Notes under the pieces: model-generated | What the model was told of the DNA's origin: nothing | Database searches by the model: none | What the model saw: only the letters and a program-made list of their open reading frames with translations | In this document: positions 1-8,452 of the stretch, in pieces | How the letters are laid out: each line of letters begins with the position of its first letter | Position numbering within the stretch: position 1 is the first letter of the stretch | Program-made: the position numbers and the translations under genes | Assembly: GCF_000382365.1 (NCBI RefSeq) | Contig: NZ_KB908226.1 | Span: 62,001 to 126,000, forward strand | Direction: 5' to 3' | Length of the DNA stretch: 64,000 nucleotides | Origin: Pannonibacter phragmitetus DSM 14782 | GTDB lineage: Bacteria; Pseudomonadota; Alphaproteobacteria; Rhizobiales; Stappiaceae

Positions 1-2
1 AG

Positions 3-860
3 AGGGCCGGCATTCCGGCGGGTGTCATCAACATCATCACCGGCCTGCCAACAGAAATCGGCGCGGAACTGACCTCGAACCCGGTGGTGCGCAAGCTCTC
101 CTTCACCGGCTCCACCCGCGTCGGCTCCCTGCTGATGGCACAGTGCGCCCCGACGGTGAAGCGGCTCAGCCTCGAGCTGGGCGGCAATGCACCCTTCCTC
201 GTCTTTGACGACGCAGATCTCGATGCAGCCGTGGAAGGCGCCATCGCCTCCAAGTTCCGCAACGGCGGCCAGACCTGCGTCTGCTCCAACCGCATCCTCG
301 TCCAGTCCGGCATCTACGATGCCTTTGCATCAAAGCTCGCCGAGAGGGTGGCTGCGATGAAGGTGGGTGCAGGCCTTGAGGCGGGCGTCGCCATCGGCCC
401 GATGATCAACCGCGCTGCAGTGGAGAAGATCGATCGGCACGTGGCCGACGCTGTCGCCAAGGGTGCAAACATCGCCGCGAAGGCCGCAACGCCGGAAGGC
501 AGCCAGTTCGCCGCCCCGGTGGTGCTGACTGGCTGCACCACGGACATGCAGCTGGCGAGCGAGGAAACCTTCGGCCCCGTCGCCCCGCTCTTCCGCTTCG
601 AGACGGAAGAAGAGGCGGTGCGGATCGCCAACGACACGCCCTTCGGCCTTGCTGCCTATTTCTACACCCGCGACATGGCCCGCGCCTGGCGGGTAGGCGA
701 AGCACTGGAATCGGGCATGGTCGGTCTCAACACCGGCGCCATTTCCATGGCCGTCTCGCCCTTCGGCGGCGTCAAGCAATCCGGCCTCGGCCGCGAAGGC
801 GCCCGCGCCGGCATTGAGGAATACCTCGAAACCAAATCCTTCCACATGTGCGGGCTTTGA
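3..860 (+). CDS. gabD: NAD(P)-dependent succinate-semialdehyde dehydrogenase, C-terminal part (5' end outside window)
   Basis: The reading frame is open from the window edge, so the first roughly 200 residues are missing. What remains is the C-terminal half of an aldehyde dehydrogenase. It has the FTGSTRVG segment, the general-base glutamate in LELGGNAP, and the catalytic cysteine in GGQTCVCSNR (codon near position 276). The QTCVC context and the EYLETK ending are those of the GabD/succinate-semialdehyde branch, which oxidises succinate semialdehyde to succinate in the cytoplasm as the last step of GABA and putrescine breakdown. That role fits the downstream aminotransferase and PuuB-like oxidoreductase, but gabD is separated from them by a repeat and two minus-strand genes, so a shared pathway is inference. 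Other ALDH substrates cannot be excluded. Confidence 0.87.
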   Translation, partial: RAGIPAGVINIITGLPTEIGAELTSNPVVRKLSFTGSTRVGSLLMAQCAPTVKRLSLELGGNAPFLVFDDADLDAAVEGAIASKFRNGGQTCVCSNRILVQSGIYDAFASKLAERVAAMKVGAGLEAGVAIGPMINRAAVEKIDRHVADAVAKGANIAAKAATPEGSQFAAPVVLTGCTTDMQLASEETFGPVAPLFRFETEEEAVRIANDTPFGLAAYFYTRDMARAWRVGEALESGMVGLNTGAISMAVSPFGGVKQSGLGREGARAGIEEYLETKSFHMCGL

Positions 861-867
861 CGAGACC

Positions 868-899
868 GGAGCGGGCCAAACGGCCCGCTCCTTGGGTTT
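868..899 (+). terminator. Rho-independent-like terminator of gabD
   Basis: A 10-bp perfect stem (868-877 pairing with 882-891) with a 4-base loop lies eight bases after the gabD stop. It is followed by a short, imperfect T-rich tract (TTGGGTTT). Confidence 0.65.
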
Positions 900-959
900 C
901 AGGGGTGGAAAGCAGCCCCCCTCTCCTCGTTCAGCATCCCCAAGATCCCCCTCCTCCTT

Positions 960-1102
960 CGTCATGCCATGACTTGATCATGGCATCCATTCCCTGACCT
1001 CTCAGACAGGGACAAACCAAAGAAAATACAGAGGGTTACGGGCCAACCACGCCGTCATGAAAGGCAACGGCGTGGATGCCATGGTCAAGCCATGGCATGA
1101 CG
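960..1102. repeat. REPIN-like inverted repeat doublet, copy 1
   Basis: An element of about 143 bp bounded by CGTCATGCCATG and CATGGCATGACG. Each end is itself a hairpin: ATGCCATGA + CTTGA + TCATGGCAT on the left and ATGCCATGG + TCAAG + CCATGGCAT on the right. The two ends are inverted relative to each other. The left hairpin carries a paired G-to-A / C-to-T change compared with the other copies, which keeps the stem intact. Three further copies lie at 1671, 20862 and 21067. The arrangement matches REP doublets (REPINs) mobilised in trans by RAYT transposases, but no such gene is in the window. Confidence 0.75.
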
Positions 1103-1143
1103 GAGAGGGATGGGAGGGCGCCTGAGCAGCACCGGAGTTGGTA

Positions 1144-1554
1144 TTAGCTGACCGTTCCGCTGCGATCCGGCCTGGCGAATTCGATCAGATCCCACCGGTT
1201 ACCCCAAGGATCGTTCCAGACGGCAACCCTGCCATAGGGTTCATCGCGCGGCCCGGCTTCAAACTGCACCCCTTCGGCCAGCATACGGGTGTAGTCGGCT
1301 TCAAAGTTCTCTGTTTCAAGGAACAGCCACACACGCCCGCCCCCTTGTTCTCCTATGGCAGCCGACTGCCTGTCACCCACGGCGCGGGCGAGCAGGATTT
1401 CCGTCTCGCCGCCGGAAGGAGCAATCCGGACCCAGCGTTTTCCATTACCCAGATCGGTATCTTCGCGGCATTCGAAGCCTATCCGGAGAAAGAAATTCAG
1501 GGCTTCGTCATAATCTGGAACGAGCAGGGAGAAGAGCGCAATACGTCTTGGCAT
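1144..1554 (-). CDS. VOC (glyoxalase/bleomycin-resistance fold) family protein
   Basis: A 136-residue single-domain protein. It begins with RIALFSLLVPDYDEALNFF, the first beta strand and helix of a VOC module, and ends with VAVWNDPWGNRWDLIEF, the usual last strand of VOC proteins. The length fits a subunit that dimerises to form the metal site. Family members include glyoxalases, extradiol dioxygenases and antibiotic-binding proteins, and nothing here picks out one. It stands alone between two REPIN-like repeats and runs opposite to gabD, so context gives no role. Confidence 0.8.
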   Translation of the reverse strand: MPRRIALFSLLVPDYDEALNFFLRIGFECREDTDLGNGKRWVRIAPSGGETEILLARAVGDRQSAAIGEQGGGRVWLFLETENFEADYTRMLAEGVQFEAGPRDEPYGRVAVWNDPWGNRWDLIEFARPDRSGTVS

Positions 1555-1670
1555 GAAGACAGCCCGTCATTGAGTGATCAAATCTGCCTGCCGATGATCG
1601 TCTGAGTCGGCGGCTGCCCAAAGACGTTTCTGACGCAGTCAGCACTTCCTCCACCGCCCTCCGCCGCATT

Positions 1671-1810
1671 CGTCTTGCCATGGCTCGACCATGGCATCCA
1701 TTCCCTGACTTTTCAGTCCGGGGTAAACGGAAGAAATACAGATATTACGGGCCTGTCCGCCGCAATGAAAGGCAACGGCGTGGATGCCATGGTCAAGCCA
1801 TGGCATGACG
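1671..1810. repeat. REPIN-like inverted repeat doublet, copy 2
   Basis: An element of about 140 bp with the same two terminal hairpins as copy 1 and a closely similar interior. In this copy the left hairpin is ATGCCATGG-type with loop CTCGA, and its outer base pairs start CGTCTTGCC, a one-base mismatch. It sits in the 350-bp space between the VOC gene and the FAD oxidoreductase, where no gene is visible. Confidence 0.75.
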
Positions 1811-1905
1811 GAGAGAGATGGAGAGCCGCGAGCGTGAACGCCGCTCACAACAAAAAAGGCAGGCCCATTCCCGCCTTTTTCACTGCCATGCTACCCGCCT
1901 GCCCC

Positions 1906-3183
1906 TCACCCGATCATGTCCTTGAACTTGTAGTAAGCCCCGACGAGCGGCAGGAACCAGGGCTGGCCGAGGTGGCCGGGGATGGCGGGCCAGGGGAGGC
2001 TGGCCCAGGGGTTGGCGCGGGTGCGGCCAAGGATCTGGTCGGCGACGATTTCGCCCATGTGGGTGGCGATCTGCGCGCCGTGGCCGGAGTAGCCCATGGC
2101 GAAGTGCACGCCATCAGCTTCGCCTGCACGGGGGAAGCGGTCCTTGGTCATGTCGACGAGGCCACCCCAGCAGTAATCCACCTCGATATCGCCGAGTTGC
2201 GGGAAGATGCCTTTGAGCGCGTCCTTGAGGATGCGGCCGCTCTTTTCGTCCGAGGTCTGGTTGGAGGTGGCGGAAAAGCGGGCGCGGCCGCCGAAGATCA
2301 GGCGGTTGTCCGGCGCCAGGCGGAAGTAGTTGCCCACATTCAGCGACGTGACACAGGTGCGGTTGCCCGGCATCACCGATTGCACTTCCGCGTCCGTCAG
2401 CGGGCGGGTGGCCAGCAGGAAACTGCCGACGGGCACGATGCGGCGGCGGAAGAAGCTGAAGGTCTTGGGCGTATAGGCACCGGTCGCCAGCACCACCTTG
2501 GCCGCCCGCACAGTGCCCTTCGGCGTTTCCAGCTCGTGGCCGGCAGCCGTCTGGCGGCGGCCGGTGACGGGCGTGTTCTCGTGGATCTCCGCTCCATGCC
2601 GGGCGGCAGCATGCGCAAGGCCAACGACAAATCGGCCCATGTGCATCATGGCACTCTTCTTCTGCAGCATGCCACCGTGGAAGATGTCCGAGCCTATTTC
2701 CCCCGCGAGCCCGGCTTTGCTCAGCATCGCCGTTTCGGGATCAACCGTGCGGTTGATCGCTTCAAAATTACGGGCAAGCACCTCATAATGCTGCGGTTTG
2801 GAAGCAAGCTTCAGCTTGCCGGCGCGGCGGAAATTGCAGTCGATGCCTTCTTCCCCAACGATGCGCTCGATGGTTTCGATGCCATCGTCAAAGGCCTTGT
2901 ACATGGCCTTGGCGGTTTCGACCCCATAGGTGGCAATGGCGCCGGTGAAGCTGTGGGCCACCCCGTTGTTGAGGTGGCCGCCATTGCGGCCCGAAGCTCC
3001 GAAGCCGACCGTTGCCGCCTCCAGCACGATGACCCGGCGGCCTTCCATGGCCAGACGCCGCGCCGCGCCAAGGCCGGTGAACCCGGCCCCGATCACCGCA
3101 ACATCATAAAGCCCGGAGGGGGCTGCCGTGGCGCCGCCGGTGAAGGCGGGCGCCGTATCCTGCCAGTAGGATGCAAATTTCAT
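1906..3183 (-). CDS. FAD-dependent amine/amino-acid oxidoreductase (DadA/PuuB-like)
   Basis: A 425-residue protein of the DAO family. The dinucleotide-binding motif VIGAGFTGLGAARRLA is at residues 30-44 and ends in the FAD-ribose-binding acid of VIVLEA. GASGRNGGHLNNG near residue 62 and the C-terminal GYSGHGAQIATHMGE are typical of gamma-glutamylputrescine oxidase (PuuB) and related amine oxidoreductases. It would oxidatively deaminate an amine or N-alkyl amino acid in the cytoplasm. The ATG follows a GGGAG site at 7-base spacing. It lies 39 bp downstream of the HAD-like gene on the same strand, so the two probably form one transcript. The substrate is not determined, but a nearby aminotransferase and gabD make putrescine or another diamine plausible. 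Confidence 0.82.
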   Translation of the reverse strand: MKFASYWQDTAPAFTGGATAAPSGLYDVAVIGAGFTGLGAARRLAMEGRRVIVLEAATVGFGASGRNGGHLNNGVAHSFTGAIATYGVETAKAMYKAFDDGIETIERIVGEEGIDCNFRRAGKLKLASKPQHYEVLARNFEAINRTVDPETAMLSKAGLAGEIGSDIFHGGMLQKKSAMMHMGRFVVGLAHAAARHGAEIHENTPVTGRRQTAAGHELETPKGTVRAAKVVLATGAYTPKTFSFFRRRIVPVGSFLLATRPLTDAEVQSVMPGNRTCVTSLNVGNYFRLAPDNRLIFGGRARFSATSNQTSDEKSGRILKDALKGIFPQLGDIEVDYCWGGLVDMTKDRFPRAGEADGVHFAMGYSGHGAQIATHMGEIVADQILGRTRANPWASLPWPAIPGHLGQPWFLPLVGAYYKFKDMIG

Positions 3184-3222
3184 GGGTCAGCTCCCGGAGC
3201 TTGCGCGGATCACAGCCGGATT

Positions 3223-3888
3223 TCAGAGACCGAACACGCCGGGCAGGCCGGAAATGTCCTTGATTTCGGTGTATTCGTAGAAGGGGTTGGCCGGCTCGTG
3301 CTTGCGGTTGACCCAGACCTTGGACTTGATGCCGAGATCATAGGCGGTCATCAGGTCATAGCGGAAGGAGGACGACACATGGGTGATGTCCTCCGGGCCA
3401 CAGCCGAGCACGTCGAACATGTACTCAAAGCCGTTCATCTGCGGCTTGTAGCTGCCGGCCTGTTCTGCCGTGATCACCTTGTGGAAGGGCGCGCCGAGCT
3501 TCTCCACGTTGGACATGATCTGGCTGTTCATGGCGTTGGAGAGGATGACGAGCGGGATTTCCTTCGCCAGTTTGGCAAGGCCTTCCGGCACATCCGGATG
3601 CGGCCCCCAGGTCGGCACTTCATTATAGATGCGCACTGCGTCTTCCTCGCGGAAGGTAACGCCATTGCGCTTGCAGGTGCGCTTGAGGGAGTTGTGCACC
3701 ACATCCGCATAGGGCTTCCAGGCGCCCAGCACCTCGTCCAGCCGGTAGGCCGAGAAATCACGGATGAAGACGTTCATCTTCGCTTCGTCGAGCATTTCGC
3801 CATAGATGCGGCGCGCAGCGCCTGCCATGTCGAAGTTGATCAATGTGCCGTAGCAGTCGAAGGTCACGAATTTCGGGCGGAAGGTCAT
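3223..3888 (-). CDS. HAD superfamily hydrolase, annotated as haloacid dehalogenase type II-like
   Basis: A 221-residue HAD-fold protein. The nucleophile motif FDCYGTL has its Asp at residue 11, a LSNA motif lies in the middle, and a Lys-Pro motif (SYKPQ) follows. Type II 2-haloacid dehalogenases share this layout. Here, however, the Tyr usually found six residues after the Lys appears to be Phe, and the SSN segment reads SSSF, so dehalogenation is doubtful. The start chosen is the ATG at 3888, preceded by GGGGAC; an in-frame upstream start would add 17 residues unlike the family. It is the first gene of a two-gene minus-strand unit with the FAD oxidoreductase. A paralogue lies at 7668, which suggests the two serve one catabolic system. 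Confidence 0.75.
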   Translation of the reverse strand: MTFRPKFVTFDCYGTLINFDMAGAARRIYGEMLDEAKMNVFIRDFSAYRLDEVLGAWKPYADVVHNSLKRTCKRNGVTFREEDAVRIYNEVPTWGPHPDVPEGLAKLAKEIPLVILSNAMNSQIMSNVEKLGAPFHKVITAEQAGSYKPQMNGFEYMFDVLGCGPEDITHVSSSFRYDLMTAYDLGIKSKVWVNRKHEPANPFYEYTEIKDISGLPGVFGL

Positions 3889-4238
3889 TTGGGTCCCCGT
3901 GCTGAAAGTGCCGGAAGGAAGAAGGCTGAGGCAGGTCATCGCTTGCCTGCTGATCTATCCTAGACAGCCGGCAAAAAAGCCCCCGCCGCTTTCGCGCCGT
4001 CCCAAAGCACATTCCGCCGTATCACAAGGGCTCCACGGCACCTTATTGCGCAAGCGCCGTCTGGCGTCCGCTCCCGCCCCAGGTCCGCTCCGGCCATCGC
4101 CACACGCCTGTGGCAGATCATGCTTAGAAAGCCCCGGCGAACAGCGGAAGATACCGCCAGCACAGAGGCCAAGGGCGGTAAGTTTGCCTGCGCGAGGCAT
4201 AGGCTCTCATCATCACACGTTTTCCAGCGCAGGTTCAC
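3889..4238. other. Divergent intergenic region without gene
   Basis: About 350 bp between the divergent HAD and GNAT genes. It must contain both promoters, but I see no convincing -35/-10 pair, palindrome or RNA structure. Open frames here are unconvincing antisense frames with arginine/proline-rich composition. Confidence 0.5.
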
Positions 4239-5096
4239 ATGCTGACAGATGAAACACTGACCATCCAGCCGATGGAACCGGAACACCTCGCCGGGGCGCT
4301 GCGCCTGTCGCAAGCTGAAAAGTGGCCCCACAGGGCTGAGGACTGGAGCCTCCTTCACAGCCTGTCGAAAGGTGCCGTCGCCATCGAGAATGGCGAGGCC
4401 GTCGCCACCGCGCTGACGACCCCCTTCGGTGACGTGGCGACCATCAACATGATCATCGTTGACGGGCGCATGCGCGGGCGCGGACTTGGCCGCAAGATGA
4501 TGACCAGCGTCATGAGCCTGATCCAGCCGCAGCAGTGGCGGCTGGTGGCAACGAAGGACGGCTTGCCGCTTTATGAAAAGCTGGGCTTCCGTGCGGTGGG
4601 CGGAATCTTCCAGCATCAGGGCATCGCCCGAGCACCGGAACAGGTACCAGCTCTTGCCGGAGAAGGTGCTGACGGGCTGCATCTGGCCGGTCCTGAGGAT
4701 GCACCCGTTCTGGCGCAGCTTGACAAGGCAGCCACCGGCATGGACCGGACCTCGCTGATCAGCGCGCTGTTCCGGACCGGCAAGTTCCTCACGATCCGCG
4801 AAAACGGCCGGATAACGGCCTTTGCTGCCCTGCGCCCCTTCGGACGCGGCGAAGTGGCTGGTCCCGTCATCGCCCACGATGCTGATCAGGCCCGGCAGCT
4901 GCTGTCCTGGTGCCTCAAGGAATGCGAAGGCCGCTTCCTGCGGGTGGATACGGGTGCGGAGACCGGCCTTGCCCCCTGGCTGGCAGAACATGGCCTTGGC
5001 CATGCGGGCGGCGGCATCCCCATGCGCCTTGGAGCCGCCAGCGATGCGTCTGGCCCGGTTCACACTTTTGCCCTCGCCGCACAGGCGCTCGGCTGA
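4239..5096 (+). CDS. GNAT family N-acetyltransferase, two-domain (YitH-like)
   Basis: A 285-residue protein. The N-terminal GNAT domain has the acetyl-CoA pyrophosphate loop RMRGRGLGRKMM (about residues 78-88) and the LPLYEKLGFRAVG strand-helix that ends motif B. A second domain of about 140 residues follows, as in YitH/HdeM-type proteins whose C-terminal half is a further acetyltransferase-like fold. It would transfer an acetyl group to an unknown amine. It shares the WPHR..DW segment and the ..QHQG segment with the minus-strand GNAT at 15875, so the two are paralogues at either end of the same catabolic region. It sits 48 bp upstream of the aminotransferase and is probably cotranscribed with it. 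Confidence 0.78.
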   Translation: MLTDETLTIQPMEPEHLAGALRLSQAEKWPHRAEDWSLLHSLSKGAVAIENGEAVATALTTPFGDVATINMIIVDGRMRGRGLGRKMMTSVMSLIQPQQWRLVATKDGLPLYEKLGFRAVGGIFQHQGIARAPEQVPALAGEGADGLHLAGPEDAPVLAQLDKAATGMDRTSLISALFRTGKFLTIRENGRITAFAALRPFGRGEVAGPVIAHDADQARQLLSWCLKECEGRFLRVDTGAETGLAPWLAEHGLGHAGGGIPMRLGAASDASGPVHTFALAAQALG

Positions 5097-5144
5097 ACGA
5101 ATGATCCGGCGGCCGCAGAGCCGGCCGGAGAGAAAGGACGTCCC

Positions 5145-6521
5145 ATGCTTGCCAACTCACTGGTCGAACTCGACCGTGCCCATCTCATCCATCCGGTTGC
5201 CAGCTGGCGCGGCCATGAGGCCGCCGGTGTCCGCGTGCTGAAATCCGCCAAGGGCGCCACGGTAACGGACGCCAGCGGCCGCACCCTGCTGGATGGCTTT
5301 GCCGGCCTGTGGTGCGTCAATGCCGGCTACGGGCATGAAAGCATCATCGAGGCCGCCACCAAGCAGCTGCGCGAGCTGCCCTATGCCACCGGCTATTTCG
5401 GCCTCGGCTCGGAACCGGCGATCCGCCTGGCTTCGCGTCTTGCCGAACATGCACCAGGCGATCTCAGCCATGTCTATTTCACGCTTGGCGGCTCGGATGC
5501 GGTGGACACCACGGTCCGCTTCGTACGCTACTACTGGCAGGCCAAGGGCCAGCCGGAGAAGGAACACTTCATCTCCGTCGAGCAGGGCTACCACGGCTCC
5601 ACCACCGTGGGCTCCGGCCTCACCGCCCTGCCCGCCTTCCATGCCGGTTTCGGCGTTCCCTACACCTGGCAGCACAAGATTCCCTCGCACTACAGCTACC
5701 GCAATCCGGCCGGGGATAGCCCGGAGGCAATCATTGCCGCCTCGCTGGCGGCCCTGAAGGCCAAGGTCGCGGAACTGGGCGGCGCAGAGAAGGTCGCGGC
5801 CTTCTATCTGGAGCCGATTCAGGGCTCGGGCGGCGTCATCGTGCCGCCGAAGGGCTGGGTCAAGGCCATGCGCGACGCCTGCAAGGATATGGGCATCCTG
5901 TTCATCGCCGACGAGGTGATCACCGGTTTCGGCCGCACCGGCCCGATCTTCGCCTGCCTTGAGGAAGGCATCGTGCCGGACATGATGACCACCGCCAAGG
6001 GCCTCACCTCCGGCTATGTACCGATGGGTGCGGTGTTCCTGTCGGACCACATGTATCAGGTGATGGCAGATGCGGCGGGCGCTGCCGCCATCGGCCACGG
6101 CTTCACCTATTCCGCCCATCCGGTCAGCGCGGCTGTCGGCCTTGCGGTGCTGGATCTTTACGAAAACGGCCTGTTCGACAACGGCGTGAAGATGGGCAAC
6201 CTGCTGCAACAGGGCCTTGCCTCTCTCGCAGACCACCCGCTGGTGGGTGAGGTGCGCGGGCGCGGCATGCTGGCGGCGGTGGAGCTTGTCACCGACAAGG
6301 CGAAGAAGACGCCCTTCCCCGCAGCCGCCAAACCTGCCACCCGCATCTTTGACCGGGCCTGGGAGAACGGCCTCGTCATTCGCGCCTTCGCACAGGGTGT
6401 GCTGGGCTATGCCCCGCCGCTGTGCTGCACGGAAGACGAGATCGCCCAGATCGTCGAGCGCACGAAGCTGACGCTGGACCAGACACTGGCGGACCCGGAC
6501 GTCCGCGCGGCAATGGCCTGA
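5145..6521 (+). CDS. Class III (omega-amino acid:pyruvate type) aminotransferase
   Basis: A 458-residue fold-type I PLP enzyme of full family length. ADEVITGFGRTG carries the PLP-pyridine Asp near residue 256, and TTAKGLTSGYVPMGA carries the Schiff-base Lys near residue 285. QGYHGSTTVG and EPIQGSGG are cofactor and phosphate contacts. The sequence resembles putrescine-, taurine- or beta-alanine-pyruvate aminotransferases (SpuC-like group) annotated as the 'aspartate aminotransferase family'. It would move an amino group from a primary amine to pyruvate and give an aldehyde that a GabD-type enzyme could oxidise. The ATG has AAGGA upstream. The GhrA gene follows after 4 bp, so they form one operon. 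Confidence 0.85.
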   Translation: MLANSLVELDRAHLIHPVASWRGHEAAGVRVLKSAKGATVTDASGRTLLDGFAGLWCVNAGYGHESIIEAATKQLRELPYATGYFGLGSEPAIRLASRLAEHAPGDLSHVYFTLGGSDAVDTTVRFVRYYWQAKGQPEKEHFISVEQGYHGSTTVGSGLTALPAFHAGFGVPYTWQHKIPSHYSYRNPAGDSPEAIIAASLAALKAKVAELGGAEKVAAFYLEPIQGSGGVIVPPKGWVKAMRDACKDMGILFIADEVITGFGRTGPIFACLEEGIVPDMMTTAKGLTSGYVPMGAVFLSDHMYQVMADAAGAAAIGHGFTYSAHPVSAAVGLAVLDLYENGLFDNGVKMGNLLQQGLASLADHPLVGEVRGRGMLAAVELVTDKAKKTPFPAAAKPATRIFDRAWENGLVIRAFAQGVLGYAPPLCCTEDEIAQIVERTKLTLDQTLADPDVRAAMA

Positions 6522-6525
6522 CCCG

Positions 6526-7440
6526 GTGGCAGTCCTCTACACCTCAGAGGCAAAGCGCGGCGAAGTGTTCGCCGCGCATTTTGCCGCCGAACTGCCCGCC
6601 CTGCCTTTCCACCGCAACGAAGCGCCCGACCCGGCAGCGGTGGAATATCTCGTCGCCTGGACGGCGCCGCAGGATGTTGGCACCCGTTACCCCAATCTCA
6701 AGCTGCTGTTCTCGGTGGGCGCAGGCGTCGATCAGCTGAACCTTGCCGCCCTGCCGCCGCAGGTGCGCGTGGTGCGCATGCTGGAGCCCGGCCTTGCCGA
6801 GCAGATGAAGGAATATGTGACGCTCGCCGTCCTTGGCCTGCACCGGGACCTGCCGCGCTACATCAGCCAGAAATCCGCCAGCCTCTGGCAATCGGGACGC
6901 AATGTTCCGGCGCGGGAACGGCGCGTGGGCGTCATGGGCCTTGGACAGCTCGGCAAGGCGGTGCTGGAAGCCCTTGCCCCCTTCGGCTTTCCGCTGGCCG
7001 GCTGGAGCCGCAGTCCGCAGGACATTCCGGGCACCGGGACCTTTACGGATCTTCCCGCCTTCCTCGCCCGAACGGACATTCTCATTTGCCTGCTGCCGCT
7101 GACGGCTGAAACCACCGGCCTTCTGAATGCAGAGCTTTTCGCGCAATTGCCGCGCGGCGCCGCGCTGGTTCATGCCGGGCGCGGGCGCCAGCTGGATCAC
7201 GATGCCCTGCTGCAGGCGCTGGAAAATGGCCAGCTCTCCAGCGCCTGGCTGGACGTGACGGACCCGGAGCCGCTGCCACCGGATAATCCCTTCTGGCAGC
7301 ATCAGCAGATTGTGCTGACACCGCATGTGGCCTGCCAGACGCGGGCAGATGACGGGGCAAGACATGTGATCGCCGGAATCCGCGCGCATCAGGCGGGATT
7401 GCCGGTGCCGGGGCTGATCGACCGCGCCAGAGGTTACTGA
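6526..7440 (+). CDS. D-isomer-specific 2-hydroxyacid dehydrogenase, GhrA (glyoxylate/hydroxypyruvate reductase A) type
   Basis: A 304-residue protein with the Rossmann motif GVMGLGQLGKAV (about 135-146). The catalytic Arg lies in VHAGRGRQLDHDAL, a Glu in the DPEPLP segment, and the catalytic His in LTPHVACQT. The short N-terminal half and the sequence FSVGAGVDQL are characteristic of GhrA rather than SerA-like enzymes. It would reduce a 2-oxoacid such as glyoxylate with NAD(P)H in the cytoplasm. The start is GTG at 6526, four bases after the aminotransferase stop, so translation is probably coupled. In this setting it may reduce the 2-oxo product of the transaminase reaction; that is inference. 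Confidence 0.83.
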   Translation: MAVLYTSEAKRGEVFAAHFAAELPALPFHRNEAPDPAAVEYLVAWTAPQDVGTRYPNLKLLFSVGAGVDQLNLAALPPQVRVVRMLEPGLAEQMKEYVTLAVLGLHRDLPRYISQKSASLWQSGRNVPARERRVGVMGLGQLGKAVLEALAPFGFPLAGWSRSPQDIPGTGTFTDLPAFLARTDILICLLPLTAETTGLLNAELFAQLPRGAALVHAGRGRQLDHDALLQALENGQLSSAWLDVTDPEPLPPDNPFWQHQQIVLTPHVACQTRADDGARHVIAGIRAHQAGLPVPGLIDRARGY

Positions 7441-7667
7441 GGCAGCGAACTCATAGGTGCACCCAAAACAGCAGATTGTGCCGAAGCGGGGTTGGATTCG
7501 GAGCATATGCCGCGCAAAAGACCCGCAAACTGACCTGCAGAAATCAAGGCAATGCATACAAAATGCAAGCCAAGCCCGGAAATCAGGCTGGGCCAACAAA
7601 ACTGGCAGAAAATGCCGGAAACCAACCAGAGAACGCCGCGGCTAATGCGGCAGATACGGGGCTCAGT

Positions 7668-8384
7668 ATGACGGCACAGCCTCTCGCTTCGTTCCGGTAT
7701 ATGACATTTGATGTCGTCGGAACGCTCATCGACTTTGAAGGCGGGTTAATATCCGCCCTGTCTCAGATCGCGGCAGATCAGGGCGTCAGCCTCGACGGAG
7801 AGGAAGCCCTCAGCCATTACCGCGCTGCCCGCTACATGCCGGAGGCGCTGCGCTTTCCCGATGACCTCGCCCGCGTTTACACGGTCATCGCTCCGAAGCT
7901 TGGCCTTGATCCGGATCCGGCGCATGGGGAAAGGCTGCGGGATGCAGTGGCGGACTGGCAGCCCTTTGCAGACAGCGTCGAGGCGCTGACGGAACTGAAG
8001 AAGACCTACCGCCTGATCGCCATGACCAATGCGCAGCGTTGGGCTTTCGAGCATTTCAACGAAAAGCTCGGCCATCCCTTCCACGCGGCCTTCACCACCG
8101 ATGACACAGGCACGGAAAAGCCGGACCCGGCCTTCTTCGAGCAGGTCTTCCGCTTTGTGGAACAGGAAGGCGCGGACAAGAACGCGATCCTGCATGTGGC
8201 ACAGAGCCAGTATCACGACATCGGCATCTCCCGCAGCCTTGGCATGACCAACTGCTGGATCGAGCGCAGGCACGCCCAGCCGGGCTACGGTGGCACCATC
8301 GAGCCCGCGCAGTTCACGAAGCCGGATTACCACTTCACCTCCATGGCCGGGCTCGCTGCGGCTGCGGAGGCCGGACCCTCCTGA
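7668..8384 (+). CDS. HAD superfamily hydrolase, haloacid dehalogenase type II-like (second copy)
   Basis: A 238-residue HAD protein paralogous to the one at 3223. The nucleophile motif is FDVVGTLIDF (Asp near residue 15), where the usual aromatic of FDxYGT is Val. The middle motif reads MTNA instead of LSNG. The Lys-Pro motif TEKPDPAFFEQ has Phe where haloacid dehalogenases have Tyr. These changes argue against dehalogenase activity and for a different hydrolase or phosphatase function. The start is the ATG at 7668; 64 upstream in-frame residues (from 7476) are low-complexity and unlike the family. It lies 227 bp after the GhrA gene and 68 bp before the ABC substrate-binding protein, so it may open the transporter operon. 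Confidence 0.74.
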   Translation: MTAQPLASFRYMTFDVVGTLIDFEGGLISALSQIAADQGVSLDGEEALSHYRAARYMPEALRFPDDLARVYTVIAPKLGLDPDPAHGERLRDAVADWQPFADSVEALTELKKTYRLIAMTNAQRWAFEHFNEKLGHPFHAAFTTDDTGTEKPDPAFFEQVFRFVEQEGADKNAILHVAQSQYHDIGISRSLGMTNCWIERRHAQPGYGGTIEPAQFTKPDYHFTSMAGLAAAAEAGPS

Positions 8385-8452
8385 CAGCCGGCAGGCAGGT
8401 TCGCGGCAATAAAAACAACAAGCCGGGCATATCTACGACAAGGGGAACACTG

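Noticed and set aside
1675-3963. A 762-residue plus-strand open frame starting inside the REPIN-like repeat
   Set aside because: It runs antisense through the FAD oxidoreductase and HAD genes, which have clear motifs and ribosome sites. Its start inside a repeat is accidental.
7476-7667. N-terminal extension of the second HAD protein
   Set aside because: The 64 residues are Asn/Ala/Lys-rich low complexity with no family counterpart; the ATG at 7668 puts the nucleophile Asp at residue 15 as expected.
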